Below are positions 35,328 through 43,581 of a stretch of DNA of 64,000 nucleotides, piece after piece. Source of the stretch: Pseudomonadota bacterium (GTDB taxonomy: Bacteria; Pseudomonadota; Gammaproteobacteria; Xanthomonadales; Rhodanobacteraceae). The stretch covers positions 49,128 to 113,127 of the forward strand of contig JAKQJM010000047.1 in the NCBI GenBank assembly GCA_029561145.1, given 5' to 3'. Every line of letters starts with the position of its first letter. Positions within the stretch are counted from its first letter, which is position 1. The notes below the pieces were generated by a model, which worked only from the letters and a program-made list of their open reading frames with translations, did no database searches and was not told the DNA's origin. Position numbers and translations under genes: made by a program.

Positions 35328-36092
35328 ATGACGACGCGCATAGCCCTCGTGGCCAGTCACGGCGTCGAAGCCCAGGCCGAACTCGATCGGCTCAAGCAGC
35401 GCTATGGTGATATCGCGCCGGACCAAGCCGATGTGATCGTTGCACTGGGCGGTGACGGCTTCATGCTGCGCACCCTGCACCGGAATCTTGCCCTCGGCAT
35501 TCCTGTCTATGGCATGAAAATCGGCACGATCGGTTTCCTGCTCAATCACTTCGATCCCGATGCGCTGCCCGAGCGCATCGCCCGCGCCCAGGCGACCGTG
35601 CTGCGACCCCTCAGCATGCAGGCCCATTCGGAGTCGGGTTCCACGGTCGAGGCGCTCGCTTTCAACGAAGTCTCGCTGCTGCGCCAGACCAAGCAGGCCG
35701 CGCATGTGCGGGTCTCGCTCAATGACGTGGTCAAGATCGAGGAGCTGATGTGCGATGGCGTCCTCGTTGCGACACCGGCCGGTTCGACCGCCTACAACCT
35801 GTCCGCGCATGGTCCCATCCTGCCGATCGGCTCCCAGTTGCTGGCAATGACGCCGATCAGTCCGTTCCGCCCGCGACGCTGGCGCGGCGCGGTGCTGCCT
35901 TCGACGACCCGCATCAAGTTCGAGATCCTCGATCCGTACAAGCGGCCAGTCAGCGCCACCGCCGATTCAAACGAGGTCCGCGATGTCGTCGAAGTGGTCA
36001 TTCGCGAATCGACCGCGCACACAATGACCCTGTTGTTTGATCCGGAGCACAATCTGGAGGAACGCATCCTCAACGAGCAGTTCACCGTCTAG
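35328..36092 (+). CDS. nadK: NAD kinase
   Basis: A 254-residue ATP-NAD kinase that makes NADP. The nucleotide motif G-G-D-G ([11 protein letters not shown]) lies at about residues 41-47, and the second conserved block [20 protein letters not shown] at about 144-163. It is somewhat shorter than E. coli NadK (292) because the N-terminus is reduced, as in related Lysobacterales. The ATG at 35328 is the only start near the family N-terminus. It follows NAD-glutamate dehydrogenase on the same strand, but a 122-base gap may hold its own promoter. Confidence 0.93.
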   Translation: MTTRIALVASHGVEAQAELDRLKQRYGDIAPDQADVIVALGGDGFMLRTLHRNLALGIPVYGMKIGTIGFLLNHFDPDALPERIARAQATVLRPLSMQAHSESGSTVEALAFNEVSLLRQTKQAAHVRVSLNDVVKIEELMCDGVLVATPAGSTAYNLSAHGPILPIGSQLLAMTPISPFRPRRWRGAVLPSTTRIKFEILDPYKRPVSATADSNEVRDVVEVVIRESTAHTMTLLFDPEHNLEERILNEQFTV

Positions 36093-36189
36093 GAAAGAGG
36101 CGCCGATTCGCTTAGAGTCCCGTGTTGTACCCGACACCCGGTCGGGTATTCCGCTGCCTATGGATCGGGCGACCCTGGGGAGTCCAACG

Positions 36190-37695
36190 ATGATCGTTCC
36201 GTTCCTGCGCCGTGCGCCGCTAGTCCTCGCTTGTGCTGCTGCAATGTCTCCGCTGAGTGCTGCCGTTGTCGATCCCGGATTGCGCGCGGAGGCGGAACAG
36301 GCCGGTAGGGTGGACACCCTGATCGTGCTTGGCGCGAAAGCACCCAGGCATCTGCTGCGCACCGAGGGCAACTACCTCGAGCGTCGCCGCAATCTCGTCG
36401 ACACCTTGCGCGCCACGGCCGAAGTCAGCCAGGCCGACCTGCGCGGATGGCTGGATGCGCAGGGCATCGCCTATCGGCCGTTCTGGATCGTCAACATGAT
36501 CGAGGCGAGCCTGACGCCCGCGCAGATGGATGCACTGGCCGCACGCGACGATGTCGCCAAGATCGAGTCGAATCGGGAAGTCGCATTGCAGCGACCGGCA
36601 CTGGGGCCGGCGCCGGATGCGAGTGCCGAGGGCGCGCATGGGCATGCCCCGCAGGCCGCCGAGTGGGGTGTGAACAAGGTGCGCGCGCCACTGGTGTGGG
36701 CGGACGGGTTTAACGGGCAAGGCGTGGTGGTCGCCGGGCAGGACACAGGCATCCGCTGGACGCATGGCGCGATCAAGGCCAAGTATCGCGGCTGGAACGG
36801 AACGACAGCCGATCACAACTACAACTGGCACGATGCCATCCATGATACCGGCAGTAGTTGCGGGGCGAATTCGCTGGTGCCCTGCGACGACCACAGCCAC
36901 GGCAGTCACACCGTCGGCACCATGGTCGGAGATGACGGTGGCAGCAACCAGGTGGGAGTCGCTCCGGGTGCGAAGTGGATCGGGTGCCGCAACATGAATG
37001 CAGGCGCGGGAACTCCGGCACGCTACAACGAGTGTGCCGAGTGGTTTCTGGCGCCGACCGATCTCAACGGGGCCAACCCGGATCCAGATCGAGCGCCCGA
37101 CGTGATCAACAACTCCTGGGGTTGCCCCGTGGAAGAGGGCTGCACGGCAGGGACCGAAGTGCAGGAGGCCATCGGCAATCTCGTCGCGGGCGGCATCGTG
37201 TTTGTAGCCTCGGCGGGAAATGACGGTTCCGGGTGCGCGACCATATTCAGCGCACCTGCCACCTACGATGCATCGTTCACCGTCGGTTCGATGACTTCCA
37301 GTGACACCATGTCCGGATTCTCGTCGCGTGGCCCGGTCGCAGGTCTGGCCAGTGTGAAGCCGGACGTGATCGCCCCGGGATCCTCGGTGCGATCGATCTC
37401 GAATGTCAGCGACGTTGCGTACACGTCGATGAGCGGCACCAGCATGGCGGGACCCCACGTGGCGGGTGTAGTTGCCCTGCTCATGTCGGCAAACCCTTCG
37501 CTGAAAGGCGACCCGGCGCGGGTCGAGCAGATCCTGCGCGATACGGCGATTCCGTTGACTTCGTCCACCCAGGTTTGCGGCGGCATCCCGGCGACGACCT
37601 TCCCGAATCCGGTGCAGGGCATGGGTCGCGTCGATGCGTGGAACGCCTATCGGCTGGCGACCGACAATATCTTCGTCGAAGGATTCGATGATTGA
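36190..37695 (+). CDS. Exported subtilisin-family serine protease (S8) with a GFD tail
   Basis: A 501-residue secreted protease. There is a signal peptide (about 1-25), then an inhibitor-I9-like propeptide (about 26-130; a pattern ending DDVAKIESNREV), then the catalytic domain. The triad is Asp185 (A-G-Q-D-T-G), His237 (H-S-H-G-S-H-T-V-G) and Ser418 (S-G-T-S-M-A-G-P-H). Several cysteine pairs in the catalytic domain suggest disulfides. The start ATG at 36190 follows GGGGAG and opens the signal sequence. The protein ends in D-N-I-F-V-E-G-F-D-D, a short tail nearly repeated at the end of the DUF1501 protein encoded in 46833-48254. The gene is isolated; its substrates are unknown. Confidence 0.92.
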   Translation: MIVPFLRRAPLVLACAAAMSPLSAAVVDPGLRAEAEQAGRVDTLIVLGAKAPRHLLRTEGNYLERRRNLVDTLRATAEVSQADLRGWLDAQGIAYRPFWIVNMIEASLTPAQMDALAARDDVAKIESNREVALQRPALGPAPDASAEGAHGHAPQAAEWGVNKVRAPLVWADGFNGQGVVVAGQDTGIRWTHGAIKAKYRGWNGTTADHNYNWHDAIHDTGSSCGANSLVPCDDHSHGSHTVGTMVGDDGGSNQVGVAPGAKWIGCRNMNAGAGTPARYNECAEWFLAPTDLNGANPDPDRAPDVINNSWGCPVEEGCTAGTEVQEAIGNLVAGGIVFVASAGNDGSGCATIFSAPATYDASFTVGSMTSSDTMSGFSSRGPVAGLASVKPDVIAPGSSVRSISNVSDVAYTSMSGTSMAGPHVAGVVALLMSANPSLKGDPARVEQILRDTAIPLTSSTQVCGGIPATTFPNPVQGMGRVDAWNAYRLATDNIFVEGFDD

Positions 37696-37722
37696 ATGAC
37701 GGGGCACCTGTAAGATTCGCGG

Positions 37723-38658
37723 ATGGCCGAAGAACCATCCGCGATCGAACCCTGCGTCGCTCAACCTGACAAGCTGGTCGTCGCGATCTCGTCGCGCGCG
37801 CTGTTCGATCTCGGCGACAGCCATGAGCTGTTCGAGCAGGAAGGCCTCGATGCCTACGCGCGCTACCAGATCGCCCACGAAGACGAACTGCTCGCGCCCG
37901 GCATCGCGTTCCCGCTCGTGCAGAAGCTGCTGCGGCTCAATTCGCTGGTGCCCGAGGCGCCGCGCGTCGAGGTGATCCTGCTTTCGCGCAACTCGGCCGA
38001 TACCGGGTTGCGCATCTTCAATGCGATCGAGCACTACGGGCTCGATATCGTGCGTGCTGCGTTCACCAACGGCGCGCCGACCGCCGCCTATGCGCATCCG
38101 TTCGGTGCGAACCTGTTTCTCTCGGCCAATGTCGATGATGTGCGTCGCGCGCTGACCGCGGGTGTCGCGGCGGCGACCATCCTTCCCTCGAAAGCTCCCG
38201 AATTGCCGACCGAGCAGTTGCGCATCGCCTTCGATGGCGATGCGGTGATCTTCGGCGACGATTCCGAACGCGTCTCGCACGATGAAGGCATCGATGCCTT
38301 CCATCGCAACGAGAAGGAGCGCGTCAACGAACCGCTTGCGGTCGGGCCGTTCCGCACCTTCCTCGATGCCCTGCATCGCATCCAGGCGGCGTTCCCGATC
38401 GAGAATTCACCGATCCGCACGGCTCTCGTCACGGCACGCTCGGCGCCCGCGCACAAGCGCGTGATCCTGACCCTGCGCAGTTGGGGCGTGCGCCTCGACG
38501 AGGCCTTGTTCCTTGGTGGACGCTCGAAAGGCCCGTTTCTGGAAGCGTTCGGTGCCGATATCTTCTTCGACGATTCGATGCTCAACGTCGAATCCGCACG
38601 CCAGCACGTCGCCACGGGACACGTGCCGCACGGCGTGCACAATCGGGATCCGGCGTGA
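37723..38658 (+). CDS. Cytosolic 5'-nucleotidase (NT5 family)
   Basis: A 311-residue protein of the bacterial 5'-nucleotidase family related to vertebrate cytosolic 5'-nucleotidase I. It should dephosphorylate nucleoside monophosphates. Diagnostic stretches are VVAISSRALFDLGDSHELFEQEGLDAYARYQ at the N-terminus, VILLSRNSADTGLRIFNAIEHYGLDI, LRIAFDGDAVIFGDDSE and LFLGGRSKGPFLEAFGADIFFDDS at the C-terminus, which contain the Asp residues of a HAD-like active site. There is no signal peptide. The stop overlaps the GTG start of the next gene, so the two are likely coupled. Confidence 0.85.
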   Translation: MAEEPSAIEPCVAQPDKLVVAISSRALFDLGDSHELFEQEGLDAYARYQIAHEDELLAPGIAFPLVQKLLRLNSLVPEAPRVEVILLSRNSADTGLRIFNAIEHYGLDIVRAAFTNGAPTAAYAHPFGANLFLSANVDDVRRALTAGVAAATILPSKAPELPTEQLRIAFDGDAVIFGDDSERVSHDEGIDAFHRNEKERVNEPLAVGPFRTFLDALHRIQAAFPIENSPIRTALVTARSAPAHKRVILTLRSWGVRLDEALFLGGRSKGPFLEAFGADIFFDDSMLNVESARQHVATGHVPHGVHNRDPA

Positions 38659-39170
38659 ATCGACCTGTTCCGGCGACGGATATCGAGAACCACATCGTCG
38701 TGCGCGAGGTCGAGGACGGCAAGCGATACGCCGACCCGATCTTCGTGCGTCGTTATCGCGAGGCGGCGCCCGATTTTCCGATTCACGTTCTCGCCTTCCA
38801 TCGTTGCGCGGATGGAAGCGAGGAGCCGGTCTGCTATATCCATTTCACCGAGCGTGGCGACTTCCTGCTCGGTGGCGGTGCCTGCGTGGACGACAGGGTC
38901 CTGCGGCGGATGAATCCTGCGGCGCGTTCGGCGGTCCGCGGTGTCGGCGGCCTCTACCAGTACACGTTGTCCTGGGCCATGCGCAACTTGTCCAGGCGGT
39001 GCCTTGCGATTTTTGGCTATTGTGGCGATGTACTGGCCGAGCGCGCCGACCTGGCGGTTGGCTTCGAGCGTACCGGGCACCCCAGGCTGCTCGTGTACTT
39101 CACCCGGCAGCTTGACGTTGTCGAACGCGATCGCTTGATCGCCGAAGCGCAGGCCATCGGCCCGTTCTGA
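38655..39170 (+). CDS. Conserved-looking protein of unknown function, coupled to the 5'-nucleotidase gene
   Basis: A 171-residue protein read from GTG 38655, which overlaps the stop of the 5'-nucleotidase gene (GTGA). I do not recognise the family. It is soluble, with no signal peptide or TM helix. Possible landmarks are HVLAFHRCADGSEEPVCYIHFTERG, the GGGACVDDRVLRRM block, and FERTGHPRLLVYFTR; these suggest an alpha/beta fold. Antisense and shifted frames here are shorter and less protein-like. Coupling with a nucleotidase hints at a role in nucleotide metabolism, no more. Confidence 0.65.
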   Translation: MNRPVPATDIENHIVVREVEDGKRYADPIFVRRYREAAPDFPIHVLAFHRCADGSEEPVCYIHFTERGDFLLGGGACVDDRVLRRMNPAARSAVRGVGGLYQYTLSWAMRNLSRRCLAIFGYCGDVLAERADLAVGFERTGHPRLLVYFTRQLDVVERDRLIAEAQAIGPF

Positions 39171-39178
39171 AGAATCGC

Positions 39179-40003
39179 TCAGCTTCCGGCAAGAATGCCG
39201 CGAAGTGCCTCGGTTGATTTCCAGTGCCAGCCACAGATGTAGCGCGGCAGGTTCCAGCGATCGGCACCGGTTGTCACCGGCATCGCGCCGTCGCCCATCG
39301 CCGCGGTCATGCCATGTTCGTGACCGAACTGCGGCAGGTATTCGCGGTGGACATACTCGGGGACGTGGCTGAACGGGTAGCAGAAGATGCGCGTGGGCCG
39401 CGGTGCGATGCGTGCCTCGATGAAGCGTGTAGCTGCAGCGATCTCGGCCTCGGCGCGGACGTGGTTGTCCACATCGAGAAACGAGCCGCGCGGCATGCCG
39501 TCGACGCCGGGCGTTTCGAGGCAGGGATGGTTGTGGTCCCAACTGTGGTTCTCGATCGCGATCAGGCCGGATTCGGCGGCGTCGCGCCACCAGTCCTCGC
39601 CCATCCAGCCGAGTCCGGCCAGACAGACCTGGTCCATGCGTTCGCGCGCCTCGGGCGAGGCAATCACGAACGAGGTCAGGTGCAGATCCGGTTGCGCGTC
39701 GGCGCCGCGTTCGGCGACGAAATCGAGCATGCAGTGATACAGACTGCGCTGCGGTCCATGCGCGGGATGGACGAGGTCGTGGAAGTCGAATGCCGAGCCA
39801 TCGTCGCAGGTCAGCGCAACGCAACGACCCAGATCGCGCTCGGCCGCGCCGGTCAACTGTTCGACCACCCAGTGCAACGGCACGATGCGCAGCCCGAGAT
39901 CGTCGATCAGGCGCAGGTCGGCGGCGAAGGCGACCAGATCATTGCCGGCATAGTCGTTGCCGGCGATGTTGACGGCGTGATAGGCGAGAACAGGAACGCG
40001 CAT
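39179..40003 (-). CDS. Polysaccharide deacetylase-like protein (NodB fold)
   Basis: A 274-residue protein with carbohydrate-esterase-4-like features. It starts MRVPVLAYHAVN, has an ALTCDDG metal-site-like motif at about residue 62, an E-N-H-S-W-D-H block that resembles the H-x3-H metal motif, and an FCYPFSH block. No signal peptide is present, so it may act in the cytoplasm or use another export route. Family members remove N- or O-acetyl groups from glycans, but the substrate here is unknown. The ATG at 40003 begins at the conserved N-terminus; the frame extends upstream without family similarity. It is convergent with the unknown gene to its left. Confidence 0.75.
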   Translation of the reverse strand: MRVPVLAYHAVNIAGNDYAGNDLVAFAADLRLIDDLGLRIVPLHWVVEQLTGAAERDLGRCVALTCDDGSAFDFHDLVHPAHGPQRSLYHCMLDFVAERGADAQPDLHLTSFVIASPEARERMDQVCLAGLGWMGEDWWRDAAESGLIAIENHSWDHNHPCLETPGVDGMPRGSFLDVDNHVRAEAEIAAATRFIEARIAPRPTRIFCYPFSHVPEYVHREYLPQFGHEHGMTAAMGDGAMPVTTGADRWNLPRYICGWHWKSTEALRGILAGS

Positions 40004-40177
40004 GGAATATCGGAGGAAATCGGGCCGCCAGCATAGTGTCCGGCCTGCCTTCCGCCAAGCGCGACCGACCGGGCAGGGCGGCGCGGTTGACCAGCAGGAG
40101 CGACAAAACAGCGGTGTCCCGGCTTGCCCGCGCCGTTTACAATAGGCGGCTTCGCCACCCATTTTCGGAATCCTGCC

Positions 40178-41350
40178 ATGGCCGCCACCCCGCTCAATCC
40201 GGTTGATCTCTACGATGTCCGTTCACTGCTGACCGAAGAGGAGCAGGCCGTTCAGGACACCGTGGCGCGTTTCACCGACGAGCGCGTGATCCCGATCATC
40301 GGCGACTGCTTCGACAAGGGTGTGTTTCCGCGCGAGCTGATCCCGGAAATGGCTGAACTCGGCCTGCTCGGATCGAGCTTGCCGACCGAGTACGGCTGTG
40401 CAGGTCTGAATGGCGTCAGCTATGGATTGATCTGCCAGGAACTTGAGCGGGGCGATTCGGGAATTCGCAGCTTCGCTTCGGTGCAGTCTTCGTTGTGCAT
40501 GTATCCGATCTACGCCTACGGCACCGAAGAGCAACGCCGCCGCTGGCTGCCCGGCATGGCCGCCGGCAGGATCATCGGTTGCTTCGGTCTGACCGAGCCG
40601 CAGGGCGGCTCCGACCCGGCCAGCATGAAGACGCATGCGAAGAAGGACGGTGCCGACTGGATCATCAACGGTTCGAAGATGTGGATCACGAATGGCAATC
40701 TGGCCGATATCGCGATCGTCTGGGCGATGACCGACGAAGGCATCCAGGGCTTCGTGATCGAGAAGGATTTCCCGGGCTTCACGGCCCAGGAAATCCACAA
40801 GAAGATGAGTCTGCGCGCCTCGGTCACATCGGCCTTGTTCTTCGACAACGTGCGCGTGCCCGAGGCCAACAGGCTGCCGAACGTGAAGGGTCTCAAGGGG
40901 CCGCTCGGCTGCCTGACCCAGGCGCGCTACGGCATCACCTGGGGCCCGATCGGCGCGGCGATCGCCTGCTTCACCGAAGTACTCGAATATTCCAAGAACC
41001 GCATCCTGTTCAAGCAGCCGATCGCTGCGCGCCAGGCCGTGCAGCTCAAGCTTGCCGACATGGCCCGCCGCATCACGATGGCGCAATTGCTCTCGTTGCA
41101 GCTCGGTCGTCTCAAGGATGCCGGCACGATGCAGCCGACCCAGGTGTCGCTGGCGAAGTGGAACAACTGCCGCATGGCCATCGACATCGCGCGCGAGGCG
41201 CGTGACATCCTTGGTGGCGCCGGCATCACCACCGAGCATTGCCCGATCCGCCATGCGCTCAACCTCGAATCCGTGATCACCTACGAAGGCACCGAGACCG
41301 TGCACCAGCTCGTGGTCGGACGCGAGGTGACGGGCATCAACGCGTTCTGA
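40178..41350 (+). CDS. gcdH: Glutaryl-CoA dehydrogenase
   Basis: A 390-residue acyl-CoA dehydrogenase of the glutaryl-CoA group, which oxidises and decarboxylates glutaryl-CoA to crotonyl-CoA in lysine and tryptophan breakdown. Group-specific blocks are RSFASVQSSLCMYPIYAYGTEEQ, CFGLTEPQGGSDP, MSLRASVTSALFFDNVRVPE and T-Y-E-G-T-E-T-V-H-Q-L; the glutamate of Y-E-G-T is the catalytic base. The ATG at 40178 is chosen because an earlier in-frame ATG adds residues unlike the family. An aminoadipate-semialdehyde-type dehydrogenase gene at 57202-58734 serves the same catabolic area but is not linked by operon. Confidence 0.93.
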   Translation: MAATPLNPVDLYDVRSLLTEEEQAVQDTVARFTDERVIPIIGDCFDKGVFPRELIPEMAELGLLGSSLPTEYGCAGLNGVSYGLICQELERGDSGIRSFASVQSSLCMYPIYAYGTEEQRRRWLPGMAAGRIIGCFGLTEPQGGSDPASMKTHAKKDGADWIINGSKMWITNGNLADIAIVWAMTDEGIQGFVIEKDFPGFTAQEIHKKMSLRASVTSALFFDNVRVPEANRLPNVKGLKGPLGCLTQARYGITWGPIGAAIACFTEVLEYSKNRILFKQPIAARQAVQLKLADMARRITMAQLLSLQLGRLKDAGTMQPTQVSLAKWNNCRMAIDIAREARDILGGAGITTEHCPIRHALNLESVITYEGTETVHQLVVGREVTGINAF

Positions 41351-41501
41351 ACAGGCGGATTTCCGCTTGCCGTAACGCTACTGCACGGTGCGCGTGCGCA
41401 ACCTTGCGACGCGCGCGCATTCACGGGGGCCACTGAAGCGGATACGCGCCTCCGGGCGCGATGCAAGTGCGCTAGTCCGGGCCGGAGCATCGGGCCTGAG
41501 G

Positions 41502-41708
41502 CGAATGGCACTGACTTAAGCCGCGAAATGCTCCCTCTCCCTTGCGTACCCAGAGGGCATAAAGGAGAGGGCTGGGGAGAGGGGAAATAGGCGCTTTTCT
41601 GCGCAGCTACGCTGCGTTCCCCTCATCCGGCGCTTCGCGCCACCTTCTCCCGCAAGGGGAGAAGGAAACGGATTTCCGCACTTTTTGGGCTTATGTCAGT
41701 GCCATTCG
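41502..41708. mobile_element. MITE-like element with 21-bp terminal inverted repeats
   Basis: The ends at 41502-41522 and 41688-41708 are inverted repeats matching at 20 of 21 positions, with core GGCACTGAC(T/A)TAAGCC. The 9-base word CGGGCCTGA occurs at 41491-41499 on the left and 41707-41715 on the right, a possible target duplication, though it overlaps the right repeat by two bases. The inside holds no gene and is built of hairpins: CCCTCTCCC against GGGAGAGGG, and CTTCTCCC-N6-GGGAGAAG. This fits a miniature element moved by a transposase encoded elsewhere. Confidence 0.65.
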
Positions 41709-41808
41709 GGCCTGACGGCCCTTCCTGCGGCAGGCTCGTGAAGCGCGCGAATCCCGGCAGATCCTGAGCCGCGGGAATGCAGTACTCTGGATCGAACCGG
41801 AGAATCAA

Positions 41809-42363
41809 ATGCGCCAGGCTGTCCTGACCTTCCTCGCTGCCTTGCTCGGTGTGCTGGTTGCACAATTCGCGTTCCACCTGTATGCGAAGCACGAGGCCGA
41901 GCTAGCCCGTGCAGCGGCCGATGCCGAGATGCAGGCCAGGGTGGAGCAGGGCAGGAAACTGGCCGAGTTGACCCTCGCGCAGCAGGCCGAGACCCAAGCG
42001 ATACGCAACGACGTCGCGGCCGTGTCGGTGGCGAGAGTCGTGGTTTCCGAGGCCTACATGACGACCGGACGCATGCCCGGCAGCAATGCCGAGGCAGGGC
42101 TGACCGCGCCGGAGACCTATCATGGCCAGAGCCTGCGTTCATTGAAGGTGCTCGAAGGTGGACGCATCGCGCTCGAGTTCGACGCCAGCTCGGGTGTCGA
42201 TGGTGGCGTCATCGAATGGCGACCCGATCTGAGCGGAATCGAATCGATGGGCCTGCAGTGGGAATGCACCACACGGGACTACGCGGAAATCGTGCGGTCG
42301 TTGCCGGGATGCCGCTACGTGGGCGGCAATCATGTCGACGCTGCTGCTTCGCCGCCGGGTTAG
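41809..42363 (+). CDS. Pilin-like protein without a prepilin leader
   Basis: A 184-residue protein with an N-terminal TM helix (about 4-24), a charged coiled coil (about 27-70) and a C-terminal domain that resembles the globular head of type IV pilins: V-V-S-E-A-Y-M-T-T-G-R-M-P-G-S-N near residues 78-93, and W-E-C-T-T...L-P-G-C-R at the end, where the two cysteines would form the pilin disulfide loop. The classical prepilin-peptidase site (G-F-T-L-I-E) is absent, so it is probably a membrane-anchored periplasmic protein rather than a fibre subunit. It starts three bases before the acetyltransferase gene's leader and may form an operon with it. Confidence 0.6.
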   Translation: MRQAVLTFLAALLGVLVAQFAFHLYAKHEAELARAAADAEMQARVEQGRKLAELTLAQQAETQAIRNDVAAVSVARVVVSEAYMTTGRMPGSNAEAGLTAPETYHGQSLRSLKVLEGGRIALEFDASSGVDGGVIEWRPDLSGIESMGLQWECTTRDYAEIVRSLPGCRYVGGNHVDAAASPPG

Positions 42364-42366
42364 CGC

Positions 42367-42921
42367 ATGGATACCGGAAATCTCCGCATCGAAACTTCCC
42401 GCCTGATCCTGCGTCCTGTCGCGCTCGAGGATTTCGATGCCTGGGCGGACTTCATGGCCGATGCGCAAACGATGCAGTTTCTTGGTGGTGCGCAGCCGCG
42501 CGCCGTGGCCTGGCGCGCGCTGATGACCATGGCCGGTGCCTGGCAACTGCACGGGTTCGCGATGTTCTCGGTGATCGAAAAGGACAGCGGGCGCTGGATC
42601 GGCCGTCTCGGGCCATGGATGCCGGACGGCTGGCCCGGGACCGAGGTCGGCTGGTCGATTGTCCGCGAGGCCTGGGGCAAGGGCTACGGCACCGAAGGCG
42701 CGACGGCGGCGATCGACTGGTCGTTCGACACGCTTGGATGGACCGAGGTGATTCACACGATCAGTGCCGAAAACCTCGCATCAAAGGCTCTTGCTGCGAC
42801 GCTTGGGTCGCGATTCCTGCGTATGGGTCGCCTGCCGGCACCGGTCGACATCGACGTCGAGATCTGGGGGCAGACGCGCGAACAGTGGAAAGCCCGGCAA
42901 ACCAAGGGAGTCAATCGATGA
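42367..42921 (+). CDS. GNAT-family N-acetyltransferase (RimJ/RimL type)
   Basis: A 184-residue acetyltransferase of the RimJ/RimL branch, which transfers acetyl from acetyl-CoA to an amine. Motifs are L-R-I-E-T-S-R-L-I-L-R-P at the N-terminus, EVGWSIVREAWGKGYGTEG (acetyl-CoA pyrophosphate loop, about residues 98-116) and the S-A-E-N-L-A-S-K region near 138. The acceptor is unknown; small-molecule or protein N-terminal amines are both possible. The stop overlaps the start of the glutathione transferase gene (ATGA), and only three bases separate it from the pilin-like gene. Confidence 0.88.
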   Translation: MDTGNLRIETSRLILRPVALEDFDAWADFMADAQTMQFLGGAQPRAVAWRALMTMAGAWQLHGFAMFSVIEKDSGRWIGRLGPWMPDGWPGTEVGWSIVREAWGKGYGTEGATAAIDWSFDTLGWTEVIHTISAENLASKALAATLGSRFLRMGRLPAPVDIDVEIWGQTREQWKARQTKGVNR

Positions 42922-43520
42922 TCACGATCCATGGCATGCAGGTTTCGGGCAACTGCTACAAGCTCAAGCTGCTGCTTGAACAGCTCGGTACGCCTTACCG
43001 GTGGATCGAGGTCGACCTCGCACAGGGTGGCACGCGCACTCCGGAGTTCCTGGCCCTGAATCCGAATGGCAAGGTGCCGATCCTCGTTCTCGAAGATGGA
43101 CGGGTTCTGGCCGAGTCGAATGCGATCCTTTGCTATCTGGCCGAAGGGACGCGCTTCCTGCCCGAGGATCGCTGGCAGCGCGCCGAGGTCCTGCAGTGGC
43201 TGTTCTTCGAGCAATACAGCCACGAACCCTACGTCGCCGTCGCGCGATTCATCCGGTTGTTCCTCGACCCGGGCCATGCGCGTCATGCCGAGCTGCCGCG
43301 CCTGCTCGAACGCGGCCACCAGGCGCTTGCCGTGATCGAACGGCATCTCGAGGGGAAGCGCTACCTGGTCGGCGATGCCTGGTCGATCGCCGACATCGCC
43401 CTGTACGCCTATACCCATGTCGCGCATGAAGGCGGTTTCGACCTCTCCGCCTATCCGGCGATCAATGCCTGGCTCGAACGGGCGCGTGGGCAAGCGGGCT
43501 ATGTCGGCATCGGCACCTGA
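42918..43520 (+). CDS. Glutathione S-transferase family protein
   Basis: A 200-residue soluble GST. The N-terminal thioredoxin-like domain (1-~78) has S-G-N-C-Y-K-L-K-L-L-L, where Ser10 or a nearby residue could activate glutathione, the NPNGKVPIL block with the cis-proline, and E-S-N-A-I-L for glutathione binding. The C-terminal helical domain (85-200) contains the N-capping box W-S-I-A-D-I-A-L. It starts at ATG 42918 inside the preceding acetyltransferase stop. Substrate is unknown; detoxification of electrophiles is the usual role. Confidence 0.9.
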   Translation: MITIHGMQVSGNCYKLKLLLEQLGTPYRWIEVDLAQGGTRTPEFLALNPNGKVPILVLEDGRVLAESNAILCYLAEGTRFLPEDRWQRAEVLQWLFFEQYSHEPYVAVARFIRLFLDPGHARHAELPRLLERGHQALAVIERHLEGKRYLVGDAWSIADIALYAYTHVAHEGGFDLSAYPAINAWLERARGQAGYVGIGT

Positions 43521-43581
43521 TGATCGGCAGCGCGCCTGTCGCCGGATACAATAGCGGTTTACCCGACGCACGAATCCCTTC

